50,037 bases of DNA, from contig JAUIDY010000032.1 of assembly GCA_030428385.1 (NCBI GenBank), forward strand, positions 1 through 50,037, written 5' to 3'. A program made the translations under genes and the position numbers. The notes below the pieces were generated by a model. The model had not been told where the DNA came from, did not search any database, and saw only the letters and a list, made by a program, of their open reading frames with translations. This DNA is from Rhodothermia bacterium (GTDB taxonomy: Bacteria > Bacteroidota > Rhodothermia > Rhodothermales > JAAAOL01). Numbering within the stretch: position 1 is the first letter of the stretch; each line of letters starts with the position of its first letter. This document shows positions 18,168 to 26,225 of this stretch, in pieces.

Positions 18168-18524
18168 ATGAGCAGTTTCTCTGTGGGATTTCGCTCCTCT
18201 GGCGTTGTGCAGATTCTAGAGCTAAACGGCGAACTCGACGCCCATACGGCCTCCGAGCTTGAGGCCGCGATACAAAAATGTCAAAGCGACAAACAGTACC
18301 ACATCATCGTCAACGGCGAGAACCTGCAATACATTTCCAGCGCAGGGCTCGGTGTGTTTATGGCCTATATCGAAGAAGTGCGTGACGAAGGCGGCGACAT
18401 CAAAATCGCGGCGCTGCGGCCGAAGGTATACAACGTGTTCGACCTGCTCGGCTTCCCGATGCTGTTCGACATCATGGAAACCGAGGCCGAAGCACTACAG
18501 AAGTTTACCGACGGTGCGTCCTGA
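18168..18524 (+). CDS. STAS-domain anti-sigma factor antagonist (RsbV/SpoIIAA-like)
   Basis: A 118-residue protein made of a single STAS domain: 'VVQILELNGELDAHTASELEAA' split over the first strand and helix, and the phosphorylation loop YISSAGLGVF with Ser57/Ser58. In known systems the Ser is phosphorylated by the cognate kinase and dephosphorylated by the PP2C phosphatase; the unphosphorylated form binds the kinase and frees the kinase's other partner. It lies 61 bp after the phosphatase gene and 33 bp before the kinase gene, an operon in the order phosphatase-antagonist-kinase. Cytoplasmic. Family identification is firm; partners are inferred from position. Confidence 0.93.
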   Translation: MSSFSVGFRSSGVVQILELNGELDAHTASELEAAIQKCQSDKQYHIIVNGENLQYISSAGLGVFMAYIEEVRDEGGDIKIAALRPKVYNVFDLLGFPMLFDIMETEAEALQKFTDGAS

Positions 18525-18557
18525 CATCCGATAACCCCTGAACCAGCGCTCCACCTC

Positions 18558-19013
18558 GTGGCTCGTTCCATCCATACCTTCTCCATTCCAAGCTCGACGC
18601 GCTTCCTCGAAGACGTGCGGCGGTTTGTGGAGATGCATGCGGTGGAAGCCGACCTGCCCGAGGCCATCGTAGAACAGTTTAAGCTGGCCGTAGACGAAGC
18701 GTGCACCAACGTCATCGAACACGCCTACGGAGGCGATGAAACCAAGAAGGTGGACCTGGCTGTCATCATCGACAACGACCGTTTCACGGTGCGCATCCGC
18801 GACAAAGGGACACCGTTTAACCGCACCACCTACACAGAGCCGAACCTGCTGGAGTTTGCCAAACGGGGCAAAAGCGGCGGCTTCGGCGTACATATCATGC
18901 GCCGCCTGATGGACCGGGTGGAATACCGCACGCGGGGGCAGACCAACGAGGTGCTGCTCACCAAATACCGCATCGTGTCCAACGCCAACGGCGACGACAC
19001 CGGCATGGCCTGA
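18558..19013 (+). CDS. HATPase anti-sigma serine kinase (RsbW/SpoIIAB-like)
   Basis: A 151-residue GHKL-type ATPase. The N box is DEACTNVIEHAYGG (about 46-59), the G1-like motif is IRDKGTPF (about 86-93), and the G2-like motif is GKSGGFGVHIMRRLMD (about 109-124). Such kinases phosphorylate the STAS antagonist and bind either that antagonist or a sigma factor/other target. The start is GTG at 18558. No sigma factor gene adjoins it, so the output may be an unlinked sigma factor (the ECF factor at 34687-35307 already has its own zinc anti-sigma) or another target. It ends 9 bp from a convergent minus-strand gene. Confidence 0.92.
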   Translation: MARSIHTFSIPSSTRFLEDVRRFVEMHAVEADLPEAIVEQFKLAVDEACTNVIEHAYGGDETKKVDLAVIIDNDRFTVRIRDKGTPFNRTTYTEPNLLEFAKRGKSGGFGVHIMRRLMDRVEYRTRGQTNEVLLTKYRIVSNANGDDTGMA

Positions 19014-19022
19014 AGAGCGCGT

Positions 19023-20111
19023 TTATCGCGCCAGCACCGCCACTTGGCGCTGCACTAATTCTCCCGCCTGCACTTCGTAGAAATACATCCCGGCGGGTTT
19101 CCCGGTGAGATCAAACGTTTCCGCATGCGTCCCCGCCGCCTGAACACCCAGCGAACGTAAGGCGATTTTCCTCCCCGTCAGGTCGTACACCGTCAGTGTT
19201 ACCACTGCCGCTTCGGTCAGGGCATAGGAAACCGTGGTGGTTTCGGCGAACGGATTCGGGTAGTTCGACAACTTGGCGTGAGGAGGCAGCGGAGCTTGGG
19301 GAACTGTAGACGTTGTGCCTGCGCCGAGGAACGCGAGGTCTTCGGCGGCCTGGGCGAGGGGTTTGGTGCGGCTGCACAGGGACGTAACAAATGGGACACT
19401 CGAATTGCCTCCAAACTCATAACTTTCGAAGGCATAAATGAGATAGGTTTCGCCCACCGCAAACGGATAGCCACAGGCAGCAGAGGTAGGCACCGCAACG
19501 CCGGGAGTGTTTACCGTGCCCTCGAAGAAGGGATATCTGTTCTTCCAGAGCGTGTGTGCATCAAAGGCGACCGAAATGACATAGTCGGTGGTGTCGGGGT
19601 CATCGTAAAGGGCGGTTACAGTTCCCGAGAACACCGCCGAAGCCGAGCGAAGCGCAATTTCTGGGGTGGGCATGGCATTGCAGGGGCACGTCGCGCTATC
19701 CAGAAAGGCAAGGTGTTGCCCGGCCCTTTCCATTTCGATGGCCCAACAGCCGCCGCTCCCATGATAATCGCCCGTGGCGTCATAATAGGTGTAGACCAAA
19801 TACGTCGTCCCCACGTCATAATACGCGGCGCAGGACGTTTGGCGATTCTCTATTTCTATGGTCGCGCTTTCCACCCCTTTCCAGGCTTGGATCACCGAAA
19901 ACGAAACCGGTTGCGAGTACCCACGGCCTAAATCATGATCAACCAGCCGTCGCTCCCCGATTTCCAAGACCGTCCCCAGAAAAACCCGCGAGGCGTCGTT
20001 GCTCCATTGGGCCGGAGTTCGTGCTGGGGCGCAGACACACGCCGAAGCGGTTTGCATCCCGCCAAGCAGGGGCAAGAGCACAAGGGAAAGCACAGAAAGA
20101 ATTCGTCTCAT
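19023..20111 (-). CDS. Secreted protein with two TIMP/NTR-like domains and a type IX sorting domain
   Basis: A 362-residue protein. MRRILSVLSLVLLPLL…ASA is a signal peptide, and the mature protein begins CVCAP. Two related domains follow (about 25-140 and 143-265): each has a Cys-x-Cys opening, 'ASRVFLGTVLE'/'ASAVFSGTVTA', a 'W+G/WKN' strand and a Cys-rich closing part ('YDVGTTYLVYTY' and 'FAVGETYLIYAF'). This is the pattern of the tissue-inhibitor-of-metalloprotease/netrin-like domain found in bacterial secreted proteins, where the function is unproven. The last ~80 residues (NYPNPFAETT… VYDLTGRKI) are a type IX secretion sorting domain, directing surface attachment or release. The start at 20111 (ATG) is clear; an in-frame TTG upstream is rejected. 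Confidence 0.87.
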   Translation of the reverse strand: MRRILSVLSLVLLPLLGGMQTASACVCAPARTPAQWSNDASRVFLGTVLEIGERRLVDHDLGRGYSQPVSFSVIQAWKGVESATIEIENRQTSCAAYYDVGTTYLVYTYYDATGDYHGSGGCWAIEMERAGQHLAFLDSATCPCNAMPTPEIALRSASAVFSGTVTALYDDPDTTDYVISVAFDAHTLWKNRYPFFEGTVNTPGVAVPTSAACGYPFAVGETYLIYAFESYEFGGNSSVPFVTSLCSRTKPLAQAAEDLAFLGAGTTSTVPQAPLPPHAKLSNYPNPFAETTTVSYALTEAAVVTLTVYDLTGRKIALRSLGVQAAGTHAETFDLTGKPAGMYFYEVQAGELVQRQVAVLAR

Positions 20112-20240
20112 GGTACCGAAGGAGAAAGAGGACAAATCCTTAATAGTACACCAACTGTTTTGTCAGTAATGAAGTGGACACCTATGTGGAGGAGAAACGC
20201 GCGCGACGCCCTGCTATGATTTTGCGGTAGCAGCCGTCAG

Positions 20241-21284
20241 CTACCTGGCTAAAAGCATGGCTTTTGTTTCATGGAAACGCCCTGCGGAGAGTTGATAGAA
20301 GTAGAGGCCAGGCGAGAGCAAGGCTGCGTCAAAAGGAACCTCATACCTTCCTGGTCCCTTGGTGGCATCAACGAGAACGGCCAGACGCCGCCCTTGTATG
20401 TCGTAGACAGTCAAGCGCACGGCGGCAGGCTGATCTAGCACATAACGGATTTGCGTCGAGCGATGGAAAGGGTTGGGTAGGTTGGAAAGCAGAAAACTTG
20501 GTTTCGGCAAGAGCGGGGGCGTGTCCTCAATGTTCACGCTAAGGGCGGTACTTGTCGAATCGACCCAGCGAAAAGCACGGGTTAGGCGCTGATCCCGGTC
20601 AGGAAAATGAATGGTATGGCCGACGCCTTGCAAGATTAAGGAATTTACCTGGGCTCCTGCATCAATTAAGGCATCTCGAATGGGGAAAAAGCCGGTGGCG
20701 AGATTTACGGTATTGTCCCGGTCGCCATGCATGATGAAGAACGGTTTGTCTTGGGCACGACTGAGCAAGTTCATGCCCACCTGTGCGGTGCCGTTTATAA
20801 AAGCACCGATGGTAATAAACCCAGCGAACTTCTCGGCATTATCCAGGCCATAGGTGTAGGTGGCCCGGGCACCCCAAGAAAAGCCAAGCGCAAACAGTTT
20901 GTGGGGATTAATGGAATACCAGGACGCTACGGAGTCGATTAAGGCGGTGGTAAATGCTTTGTCAATCGCGTCGTCTACGCGTCCGTCATTGCCCCCATCT
21001 GGACAAAAAAGCAACAGGTTATTTTCTTCAGCAAAAGGCGTTAGGATGTCACACCACGTCGTGGAATTACCCCAGTTTGCATGCAGTGGATGAAAGGCGA
21101 CCATCGCTTTTGTCGCAACGTCGGGCGAATACCCGGAGGGCACATACACCGCAAACTTTTTCGCCGGGTCATTGAGGAAGGCAAAGGAGGAGTCTAGGCG
21201 TACTTGCGCAGAGGCAAGGCTGGCCGATAAGCCGAAGCCAAGGGTGACAAGAAGTAGGAGGAACCCTAACCGATGATGCAACAT
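20241..21284 (-). CDS. Secreted alpha/beta-hydrolase (esterase/depolymerase-like) with type IX sorting domain
   Basis: A 347-residue protein. A signal peptide ends near ASAQ (26-27). The hydrolase domain (about 35-240) has the nucleophile elbow G-F-S136-W-G, an Asp in HGDRDNTV (D190) and His223 in GVGHTIHF, completing a Ser-Asp-His triad. The layout resembles LpqC/feruloyl-esterase/PHB-depolymerase-like carboxyl-ester hydrolases; the substrate cannot be told. The C-terminal ~80 residues (NLPNPFHRSTQIRYVLD… VYDIQGRRL) are a type IX secretion sorting domain, so the enzyme acts at the cell surface or outside. It is followed 129 bp later by the TIMP-like gene on the same strand. The gap 20112-20240 shows no further gene. 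Confidence 0.9.
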   Translation of the reverse strand: MLHHRLGFLLLLVTLGFGLSASLASAQVRLDSSFAFLNDPAKKFAVYVPSGYSPDVATKAMVAFHPLHANWGNSTTWCDILTPFAEENNLLLFCPDGGNDGRVDDAIDKAFTTALIDSVASWYSINPHKLFALGFSWGARATYTYGLDNAEKFAGFITIGAFINGTAQVGMNLLSRAQDKPFFIMHGDRDNTVNLATGFFPIRDALIDAGAQVNSLILQGVGHTIHFPDRDQRLTRAFRWVDSTSTALSVNIEDTPPLLPKPSFLLSNLPNPFHRSTQIRYVLDQPAAVRLTVYDIQGRRLAVLVDATKGPGRYEVPFDAALLSPGLYFYQLSAGRFHETKAMLLAR

Positions 21285-21586
21285 GGCTGCTACGCAATAG
21301 TGAGAACCGATAGCTTCACAGGGTCAAGGTGACGTAAGGAAGTACGTTCATCAAGGCAAAAGAGCAGCCCTTGGTTATGCATTGTGTAGATAAAGAAAGA
21401 AGCAACCGAGGGTTATGCGCTTGTTCGTGTAGGTGCCTACCTGCCGGGAGTTTGGGTGGTCACTTCCAGGCTTTCTCCGGCATCTCATGTTCCTCTTTAT
21501 ACCGTTTTGATGTACTGTTAAGGTGAACGTCGCGTTGGAACATTGTGGCGTTGGTGCTTGCTTTTCTCATACTCCCCCCTGATCTC
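21285..21586. other. Divergent intergenic region
   Basis: 302 bp between the hydrolase gene (leftward) and the HhH-protein operon (rightward). It should hold both promoters. I see no clear promoter pair, hairpin or small gene. Frames extending the downstream gene upstream to 21545 are judged not coding. Confidence 0.5.
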
Positions 21587-22690
21587 ATGGACCGTTCCTT
21601 GCCGGTCACTGCCATCGAAGGCATTGGCCCGAAGACCGCCGCCTTGCTCGAAGCCGTAGGCATTGTCGGTGCGTTCGACCTGCTGCGGGTGTCACCACAG
21701 CGGCTGCACCCCGAAGTGAAAACGCTGGCCTCGCTCGCCGAGGTGACCGCGTGGCGCAATGCCGCCGCGCTGCTGCAAGTAGACGGCGTCACGTCGCAAG
21801 CCGCCGAAGCGCTCGTTCATGCGGGCGTAGAAACCATTGAGCGGCTGGCCCGACAGGGCTTGGAAAACCTCCTCAGCCTGTTCACCGAAGCCGAAGCACA
21901 GGGCCTGATTCCTGACGTGCCGACGCCTGCCCAGTGCGCCGACATGATGCGCGATGCTGCCATTTTGCAACACACGGGTTATCTGCGCGGTACGGTGCAG
22001 ACTGCCGATGGCACGCCCGTCGCCGACGCGCAGGTTCGCCTCGGCACCCGACGCACTACGACGGATGCACACGGGCGCTTCGACCTGCTGCGTCTGCCGC
22101 TGGGCACAGCCACGCCGCTGCTCATCACACATCCCGACCATGCATCGAAAACCATCGAACGGCCCACGCTGCTGCGCGACATGGGTGCGGTGAGCGTGCG
22201 GGTGATCCGGCTGGAAGCCGCCACCGCCGAGCCAATGCCTGCTCGCATTCAGTCGGAAATAGACGGCGACACGCTGCCGCCCACCGCCGGGCTGCCCGTA
22301 CGAACCGTGTGGCTGGAGCCCACGGCGTTGCGCGAACACGATCTGCTGATGGTGCGCGCTCATGAACCTGGTGACGACACCGTGCGGCTGGTTTCCAAAC
22401 TCAAAGCCTATGTGAACGGCGAAATTCAGGTGTACGCGCACAAGATGCCCGCCGCACACCTGCCCGATCCGATTAAAAACGGCGACCACTTTCGGGTGCG
22501 TGACAGAGCGCTGGTGCCCATCGCCATCAACAGCGATGGCGTGCGGCGATACAAAATTAAGCGCCGCCTCGCCCGCTCGTTTGACGGCGCACCGAAGCCG
22601 ACAACCGTCGATGCCTTCATCGATCAACTGAAGGCGCAGGCGGCGTTTCTGAAGCAGCACGAGTTCTTCAACGCTACGCGGAGGGTCTGA
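21587..22690 (+). CDS. Helix-hairpin-helix (DUF4332-like) protein with transthyretin-like domain
   Basis: A 367-residue protein without signal peptide. Residues 1-125 carry helix-hairpin-helix turns (AIEGIGPKTAALLEAVGI; VDGVTSQAAEALVHAGV) like DUF4332/HhH proteins that contact DNA or serve as scaffolds. Residues about 130-205 (LRGTVQTADGTPVADAQV… TTDAHGRFDLLRLPLG) match the carboxypeptidase-regulatory/transthyretin-like fold, usually found outside the cytoplasm. The remaining ~160 residues are unrecognised. The start at 21587 (MDRSLPVTAIEGIG) begins right at the HhH region. The stop is 1 bp from the start of the first Cys-rich gene, so they are one operon. The domain mixture is unusual, and the function is unknown. 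Confidence 0.8.
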   Translation: MDRSLPVTAIEGIGPKTAALLEAVGIVGAFDLLRVSPQRLHPEVKTLASLAEVTAWRNAAALLQVDGVTSQAAEALVHAGVETIERLARQGLENLLSLFTEAEAQGLIPDVPTPAQCADMMRDAAILQHTGYLRGTVQTADGTPVADAQVRLGTRRTTTDAHGRFDLLRLPLGTATPLLITHPDHASKTIERPTLLRDMGAVSVRVIRLEAATAEPMPARIQSEIDGDTLPPTAGLPVRTVWLEPTALREHDLLMVRAHEPGDDTVRLVSKLKAYVNGEIQVYAHKMPAAHLPDPIKNGDHFRVRDRALVPIAINSDGVRRYKIKRRLARSFDGAPKPTTVDAFIDQLKAQAAFLKQHEFFNATRRV

Positions 22691-22691
22691 C

Positions 22692-23120
22692 ATGTACGAA
22701 TGGATCAGCCACGGCGGCTGCGAGCGCTGCGACGCCATGGAAGGGTTCTACGATGAAGAACCCGTCCGCCCGCATCCCAACTGCCAGTGCGACATCATCC
22801 ACCACGAAACCCACACGACCCACTCCATCGTTGCCGAGGTGACCGACATCGATTGGACCGAGCGCCGCCACTGGTTTGAAGACGGCATGTGGCACTGGGA
22901 AGGGTTCTTTTCTATCACGGGTGACATCCGGGTGCAGTGCGCCAATGGCACCCAGTTGATGGACACGTTTAGCAAAGACTACGACTGGAAGCTGGATGCC
23001 GACCAGCCCGACTTCTACCCCTCTGGCGTAGACGGGTGGAGCGACCCGTGGTATCGGGATGCCGTGGCCGTTGGAGAGCGGCTGGCAGAGCAGTGCAACG
23101 AGGCGTTTCGGTGCTGCTGA
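22692..23120 (+). CDS. Cys-rich small protein with CxxC…HPNCxC motif, copy 1
   Basis: A 142-residue acidic protein with no signal peptide. Its N-terminal module has C10-x-x-C13, DAMEGFYDEEPVRPHPNCQC with H28, C31 and C33, and an Asp/Ile-rich end. The same C..C…HxNCxC layout occurs at the C-terminus of phage head-morphogenesis (Mu F/SPP1 gp7-like) proteins, where it looks like a metal-binding knuckle; here it stands alone at the N-terminus. The rest is Trp/Asp-rich with a central strand pair (SITGDIRVQCANG) and ends in CC. It is a close paralogue of the next gene, and starts 1 bp after the HhH gene. No function is recognised; a zinc-binding role is inferred. Confidence 0.8.
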   Translation: MYEWISHGGCERCDAMEGFYDEEPVRPHPNCQCDIIHHETHTTHSIVAEVTDIDWTERRHWFEDGMWHWEGFFSITGDIRVQCANGTQLMDTFSKDYDWKLDADQPDFYPSGVDGWSDPWYRDAVAVGERLAEQCNEAFRCC

Positions 23121-23154
23121 CACAACGAAAAACCGAGCTTAGCGATAGATAACC

Positions 23155-23577
23155 ATGTACGAGTGGATCAGTAGCGGCGGCTGCGAGCGTTGCGATGCAA
23201 TGGAAGGGTTTTATGACGAAGAGCCTGTGCGTCCGCATCCCAACTGCCAGTGTGAAATCATCAATCACGGTGCCGAAACGGCCAACATCATCGAGGCCGA
23301 GTGGGATGATTATGAATGGGACCTGGAACGCCGCTGGTTTGACAACGGCGTGCGCAACCGCAAGGGCGTGCTGACGATCCGGGGCACCGTGCGGGTGACG
23401 TGCCAGAACGGCGCGGAGTTTTTTGACGATGTGGATATTCAACTCGACCTCCACATCGAGGGCGATCAGGTTGATTTTCCCCTTGAGGAGATTGACTGGG
23501 ACGACCAGTGGATGGAGAAAGCGATGGAAGTAGGGGAGCAACTCGCCACCCAATGCCCCGATTTTCTGTGTTGCTAG
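23155..23577 (+). CDS. Cys-rich small protein with CxxC…HPNCxC motif, copy 2
   Basis: A 140-residue paralogue of the preceding gene, 34 bp downstream. The first 36 residues are almost identical (MYEWIS-x-GGCERCDAMEG… RPHPNCQC), and the DNA over that stretch is about 80% identical by eye. The remainder has diverged but keeps strand 'TIRGTVRVTCQNGAEF', the acidic loops and the terminal CC. Conservation of the N-terminal module in sequence, with drift elsewhere, suggests the Cys/His module is the functional core. It completes the three-gene operon beginning at 21587. Function unknown. Confidence 0.8.
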   Translation: MYEWISSGGCERCDAMEGFYDEEPVRPHPNCQCEIINHGAETANIIEAEWDDYEWDLERRWFDNGVRNRKGVLTIRGTVRVTCQNGAEFFDDVDIQLDLHIEGDQVDFPLEEIDWDDQWMEKAMEVGEQLATQCPDFLCC

Positions 23578-23651
23578 GCACATGGCGTTCGAGGTTTTGA
23601 GCGGCGTCGCCTATCTTGCGGTTCCGCTGTTTCAATCGCCTTCGCTGATAC

Positions 23652-24800
23652 ATGCTCATCGAGAATCTTGCCACGCCGTGCGTGCTTATCGAGCGCCGTC
23701 GTCTGCGGCACAACCTGGAGCAGATGCAGGCCAAAGCCACGGCCAACCGGGTGGCGCTACGTCCGCACGTCAAAACGCACAAGTCCACCGCCCTCGCCAA
23801 GCGGCAGCGGGCGCAGGGTGCCCAGGGCATCACCGTTGCCAAGGTCGCCGAAGCCGAAGCGTTTGTGGATGCCGGGTTCGAGGATATACGGCTGGCGTAC
23901 ACCATCGTGGGGCGCGGTAAACACGAGCGGTTGCAAACGCTCCGCGACCGGGCACGGATCTCGTTCTGCGTCGATACGCTTGAAGGGGCCCAGGCCGCCT
24001 CAGCGGTGTACGCGGCGGCGAGTAACCCCGCAGAGGTGTTGCTGGAAGTAGACGCGGGTTACGGACGCTGTGGGGTGCTGTGGAACGCGGCGTCGAGCGT
24101 GCGGCTGGCGCAAAAAATCGCCGCGCTGCCGGGGCTGAACCTCGTGGGCATCCTCACGCACGCGGGCCATGCCTATCGCGGCCCGGCAGACGGCGAGTCG
24201 CAGGCCGAGACGCTACACCGCATTGCGACCGAAGAGCGCGACCGCATGCTCGACTTCGCTGGACGTTTGCACGAAGCAGGACTGGCTTCGCCCGACACCT
24301 TTGAAATCAGCATCGGCTCCACGCCCACGATGGCGGTGTTCGAGAACAACAGCCGCCACGGCTTTTCCATCACCGAGATTCGCCCTGGTAACTACGTCTT
24401 CAACGATGCGATTCAGGTGGCCCTCGGCGTGGCGACGCTGCATGACTGTGCGCTCACGGTGCAGGCCACCGTGGTGAGTAAACACCGCGACAGCATGGGG
24501 CGCGAGCGGCTGTTCATCGACGCAGGCAAAAAGGTGTTTACCACGGACACCGGCTACCAGACAGATGGCTACGGCATCATCCTCTACAACCCGTCCGACA
24601 TGGTGCCCCAGCCGCATGCCCGGCTCACCGGGCTTTCTGAAGAACACGGCTGGGTGTCGGTGCTCGGCGGTGCGACGTTCAGTGTGGGCGACCGCGTACG
24701 GATCGTGCCGAACCATGCCTGCGTGGTGGCTCACACGCAAGATCAACTCTATGTGGTGGACGATGATGAGGTGGTGGATACGTTTGCTGTAGACGCCTGA
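23652..24800 (+). CDS. D-threonine aldolase / D-serine dehydratase-like PLP enzyme
   Basis: A 382-residue fold-type III PLP enzyme of the alanine-racemase-like DSD1 family. The PLP-binding lysine lies in RPHVKTHKS (37-45). A TIM-barrel core with VDAGYGRCGV and 'GILTHAGHAY' follows, then a C-terminal beta domain with PNHAC, the His/Cys pair that binds the metal ion needed by DSD1 and D-threonine aldolases. Members cleave D-threonine or dehydrate D-serine/3-hydroxy-D-aspartate; the exact substrate cannot be chosen from sequence alone. Cytoplasmic. It heads a plus-strand cluster with the membrane-SRPBCC gene starting 12 bp after its stop. Confidence 0.92.
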   Translation: MLIENLATPCVLIERRRLRHNLEQMQAKATANRVALRPHVKTHKSTALAKRQRAQGAQGITVAKVAEAEAFVDAGFEDIRLAYTIVGRGKHERLQTLRDRARISFCVDTLEGAQAASAVYAAASNPAEVLLEVDAGYGRCGVLWNAASSVRLAQKIAALPGLNLVGILTHAGHAYRGPADGESQAETLHRIATEERDRMLDFAGRLHEAGLASPDTFEISIGSTPTMAVFENNSRHGFSITEIRPGNYVFNDAIQVALGVATLHDCALTVQATVVSKHRDSMGRERLFIDAGKKVFTTDTGYQTDGYGIILYNPSDMVPQPHARLTGLSEEHGWVSVLGGATFSVGDRVRIVPNHACVVAHTQDQLYVVDDDEVVDTFAVDA

Positions 24801-24812
24801 CGAGATCAATCC

Positions 24813-26225
24813 ATGGAAAACGACGCTGCTCCCCGCCTGCGCTTCGCCGACCTCTGGCAATGGCACGGCACCATCCACCGCTTGCCGTACCTCGGCCTGG
24901 GCGTGTTGCTCATGATCGCCAAATACGGGCTGGACCGGGCCGTGAGTCTGTTGGGCTTCGACCGCCCCTGGTCGCCGGTGAACTACCTGAACCTGCCGGG
25001 TGTGGACAACCTGCTGGATCTGGCCGAACAAGATGCCACCTATGCCGCCGTGCTGCTGTTGCTGGCGCTGCCGTTCATCTGGATGGGCACGGCGCTTACG
25101 GCGAAGCGGCTGCGAGCGACGAAGCTGCCCGTCTGGCTCGTAATGCTATTTTTTATCCCGCTCGTTAATCTGCTCTTTTTTGCGATTCTGTGCGCCCTGC
25201 CTTCGCGCACGGACGAGCCTGTTGAACCTGCTCCTCTCACGGAAGAGCGCGCCCCCTTTTTCCATCGCCTGCTGCCCCGTGATGCGTTCGGCAGTGCCCT
25301 CATTGCTTTGCTGATTACGGTACCGATTGCCCTGATCGGGTCGGTGCTGAGCGTGAAGGTGTTTTCGTCGTACGGCTGGAGCTTGTTCGTCGGGATGCCT
25401 TTTGCGCTGGGGATGATTGCGGCGATGTTGTACGGCTATCACGAGGAGCGCGACCTGGGAAGATGTATCGGCGTAGCGAATGCGGGGCTGGTGATGCTGG
25501 CAGTGGGGTTGTTGATTGTTGCTGCGGAGGGGGCAATTTGCCTGATTATGGCGGCTCCGCTCGGGTCGATGCTGGCGACGCTGGGCGGGATCGTGGGCTA
25601 CTGGGTGCAAAAACGCCCGAACGCCCACGCCGACACGTCGCGGGTGACGGTGGCGGTGTGGATCGTGTTGCCGCTGGTGTTTGGACTGGAGCAAATCCAT
25701 CAGCCCGAGGCTCCGCTCATCGCGGTGCGCACCTCCATCGTCGTAGACGCGCCGCCCGAAACCGTGTGGCCGAACGTCGTCGCGTTTTCGGAGTTGCCAC
25801 CGCCGGAGGACTGGCTGTTCAAGACGGGCATCGCCTATCCCAACCGCGCCCGCATCGACGGGCACGGCGTCGGCGCAATCCGCTACTGCGAGTTCACCAC
25901 GGGGCAGTTTGTCGAACCCATCACGGTGTGGGACGAACCCAACCTGCTTGCTTTTGATGTGAGTTCGCAGCCCCACCCGATGCAGGAATGGACGTTTTTT
26001 CAGGACCTCGACCCCGCGCACCTCGACGGCTACTTCGGCTCGGAGCGGGGGCAGTTTCTGCTGACGGCACTGCCCGGCGGCAAGACGCAGCTTGAGGGCA
26101 CGACGTGGTACCGCCACCGCATCTGGCCCAACGGCTACTGGCGCTTGTGGTCGGATTGGATCCTGCATCGTATCCATCTGCGCGTGCTCAAACACGTCAA
26201 GCGTCAGGCCGAAGCCGCTGTATGA
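24813..26225 (+). CDS. Multi-pass membrane protein fused to a C-terminal SRPBCC (START-like) domain
   Basis: A 470-residue protein. Residues about 20-300 contain roughly seven hydrophobic helices; the opening 'LWQWHGTIHRLPYLG' recalls DUF805-type membrane proteins. Residues about 305-470 ('IAVRTSIVVDAPPETVWPNV… FSELPPPEDWLF… GAIRYCEFTTGQFVEPITVW') form an SRPBCC/polyketide-cyclase-like domain, a hydrophobic-ligand-binding fold. This pairing suggests a lipid or other hydrophobic ligand handled at the membrane, but the ligand is not known. The stop overlaps the start of the next gene by 4 bases (ATGA), so translation is coupled. The domain borders are estimated by eye. Confidence 0.85.
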   Translation: MENDAAPRLRFADLWQWHGTIHRLPYLGLGVLLMIAKYGLDRAVSLLGFDRPWSPVNYLNLPGVDNLLDLAEQDATYAAVLLLLALPFIWMGTALTAKRLRATKLPVWLVMLFFIPLVNLLFFAILCALPSRTDEPVEPAPLTEERAPFFHRLLPRDAFGSALIALLITVPIALIGSVLSVKVFSSYGWSLFVGMPFALGMIAAMLYGYHEERDLGRCIGVANAGLVMLAVGLLIVAAEGAICLIMAAPLGSMLATLGGIVGYWVQKRPNAHADTSRVTVAVWIVLPLVFGLEQIHQPEAPLIAVRTSIVVDAPPETVWPNVVAFSELPPPEDWLFKTGIAYPNRARIDGHGVGAIRYCEFTTGQFVEPITVWDEPNLLAFDVSSQPHPMQEWTFFQDLDPAHLDGYFGSERGQFLLTALPGGKTQLEGTTWYRHRIWPNGYWRLWSDWILHRIHLRVLKHVKRQAEAAV

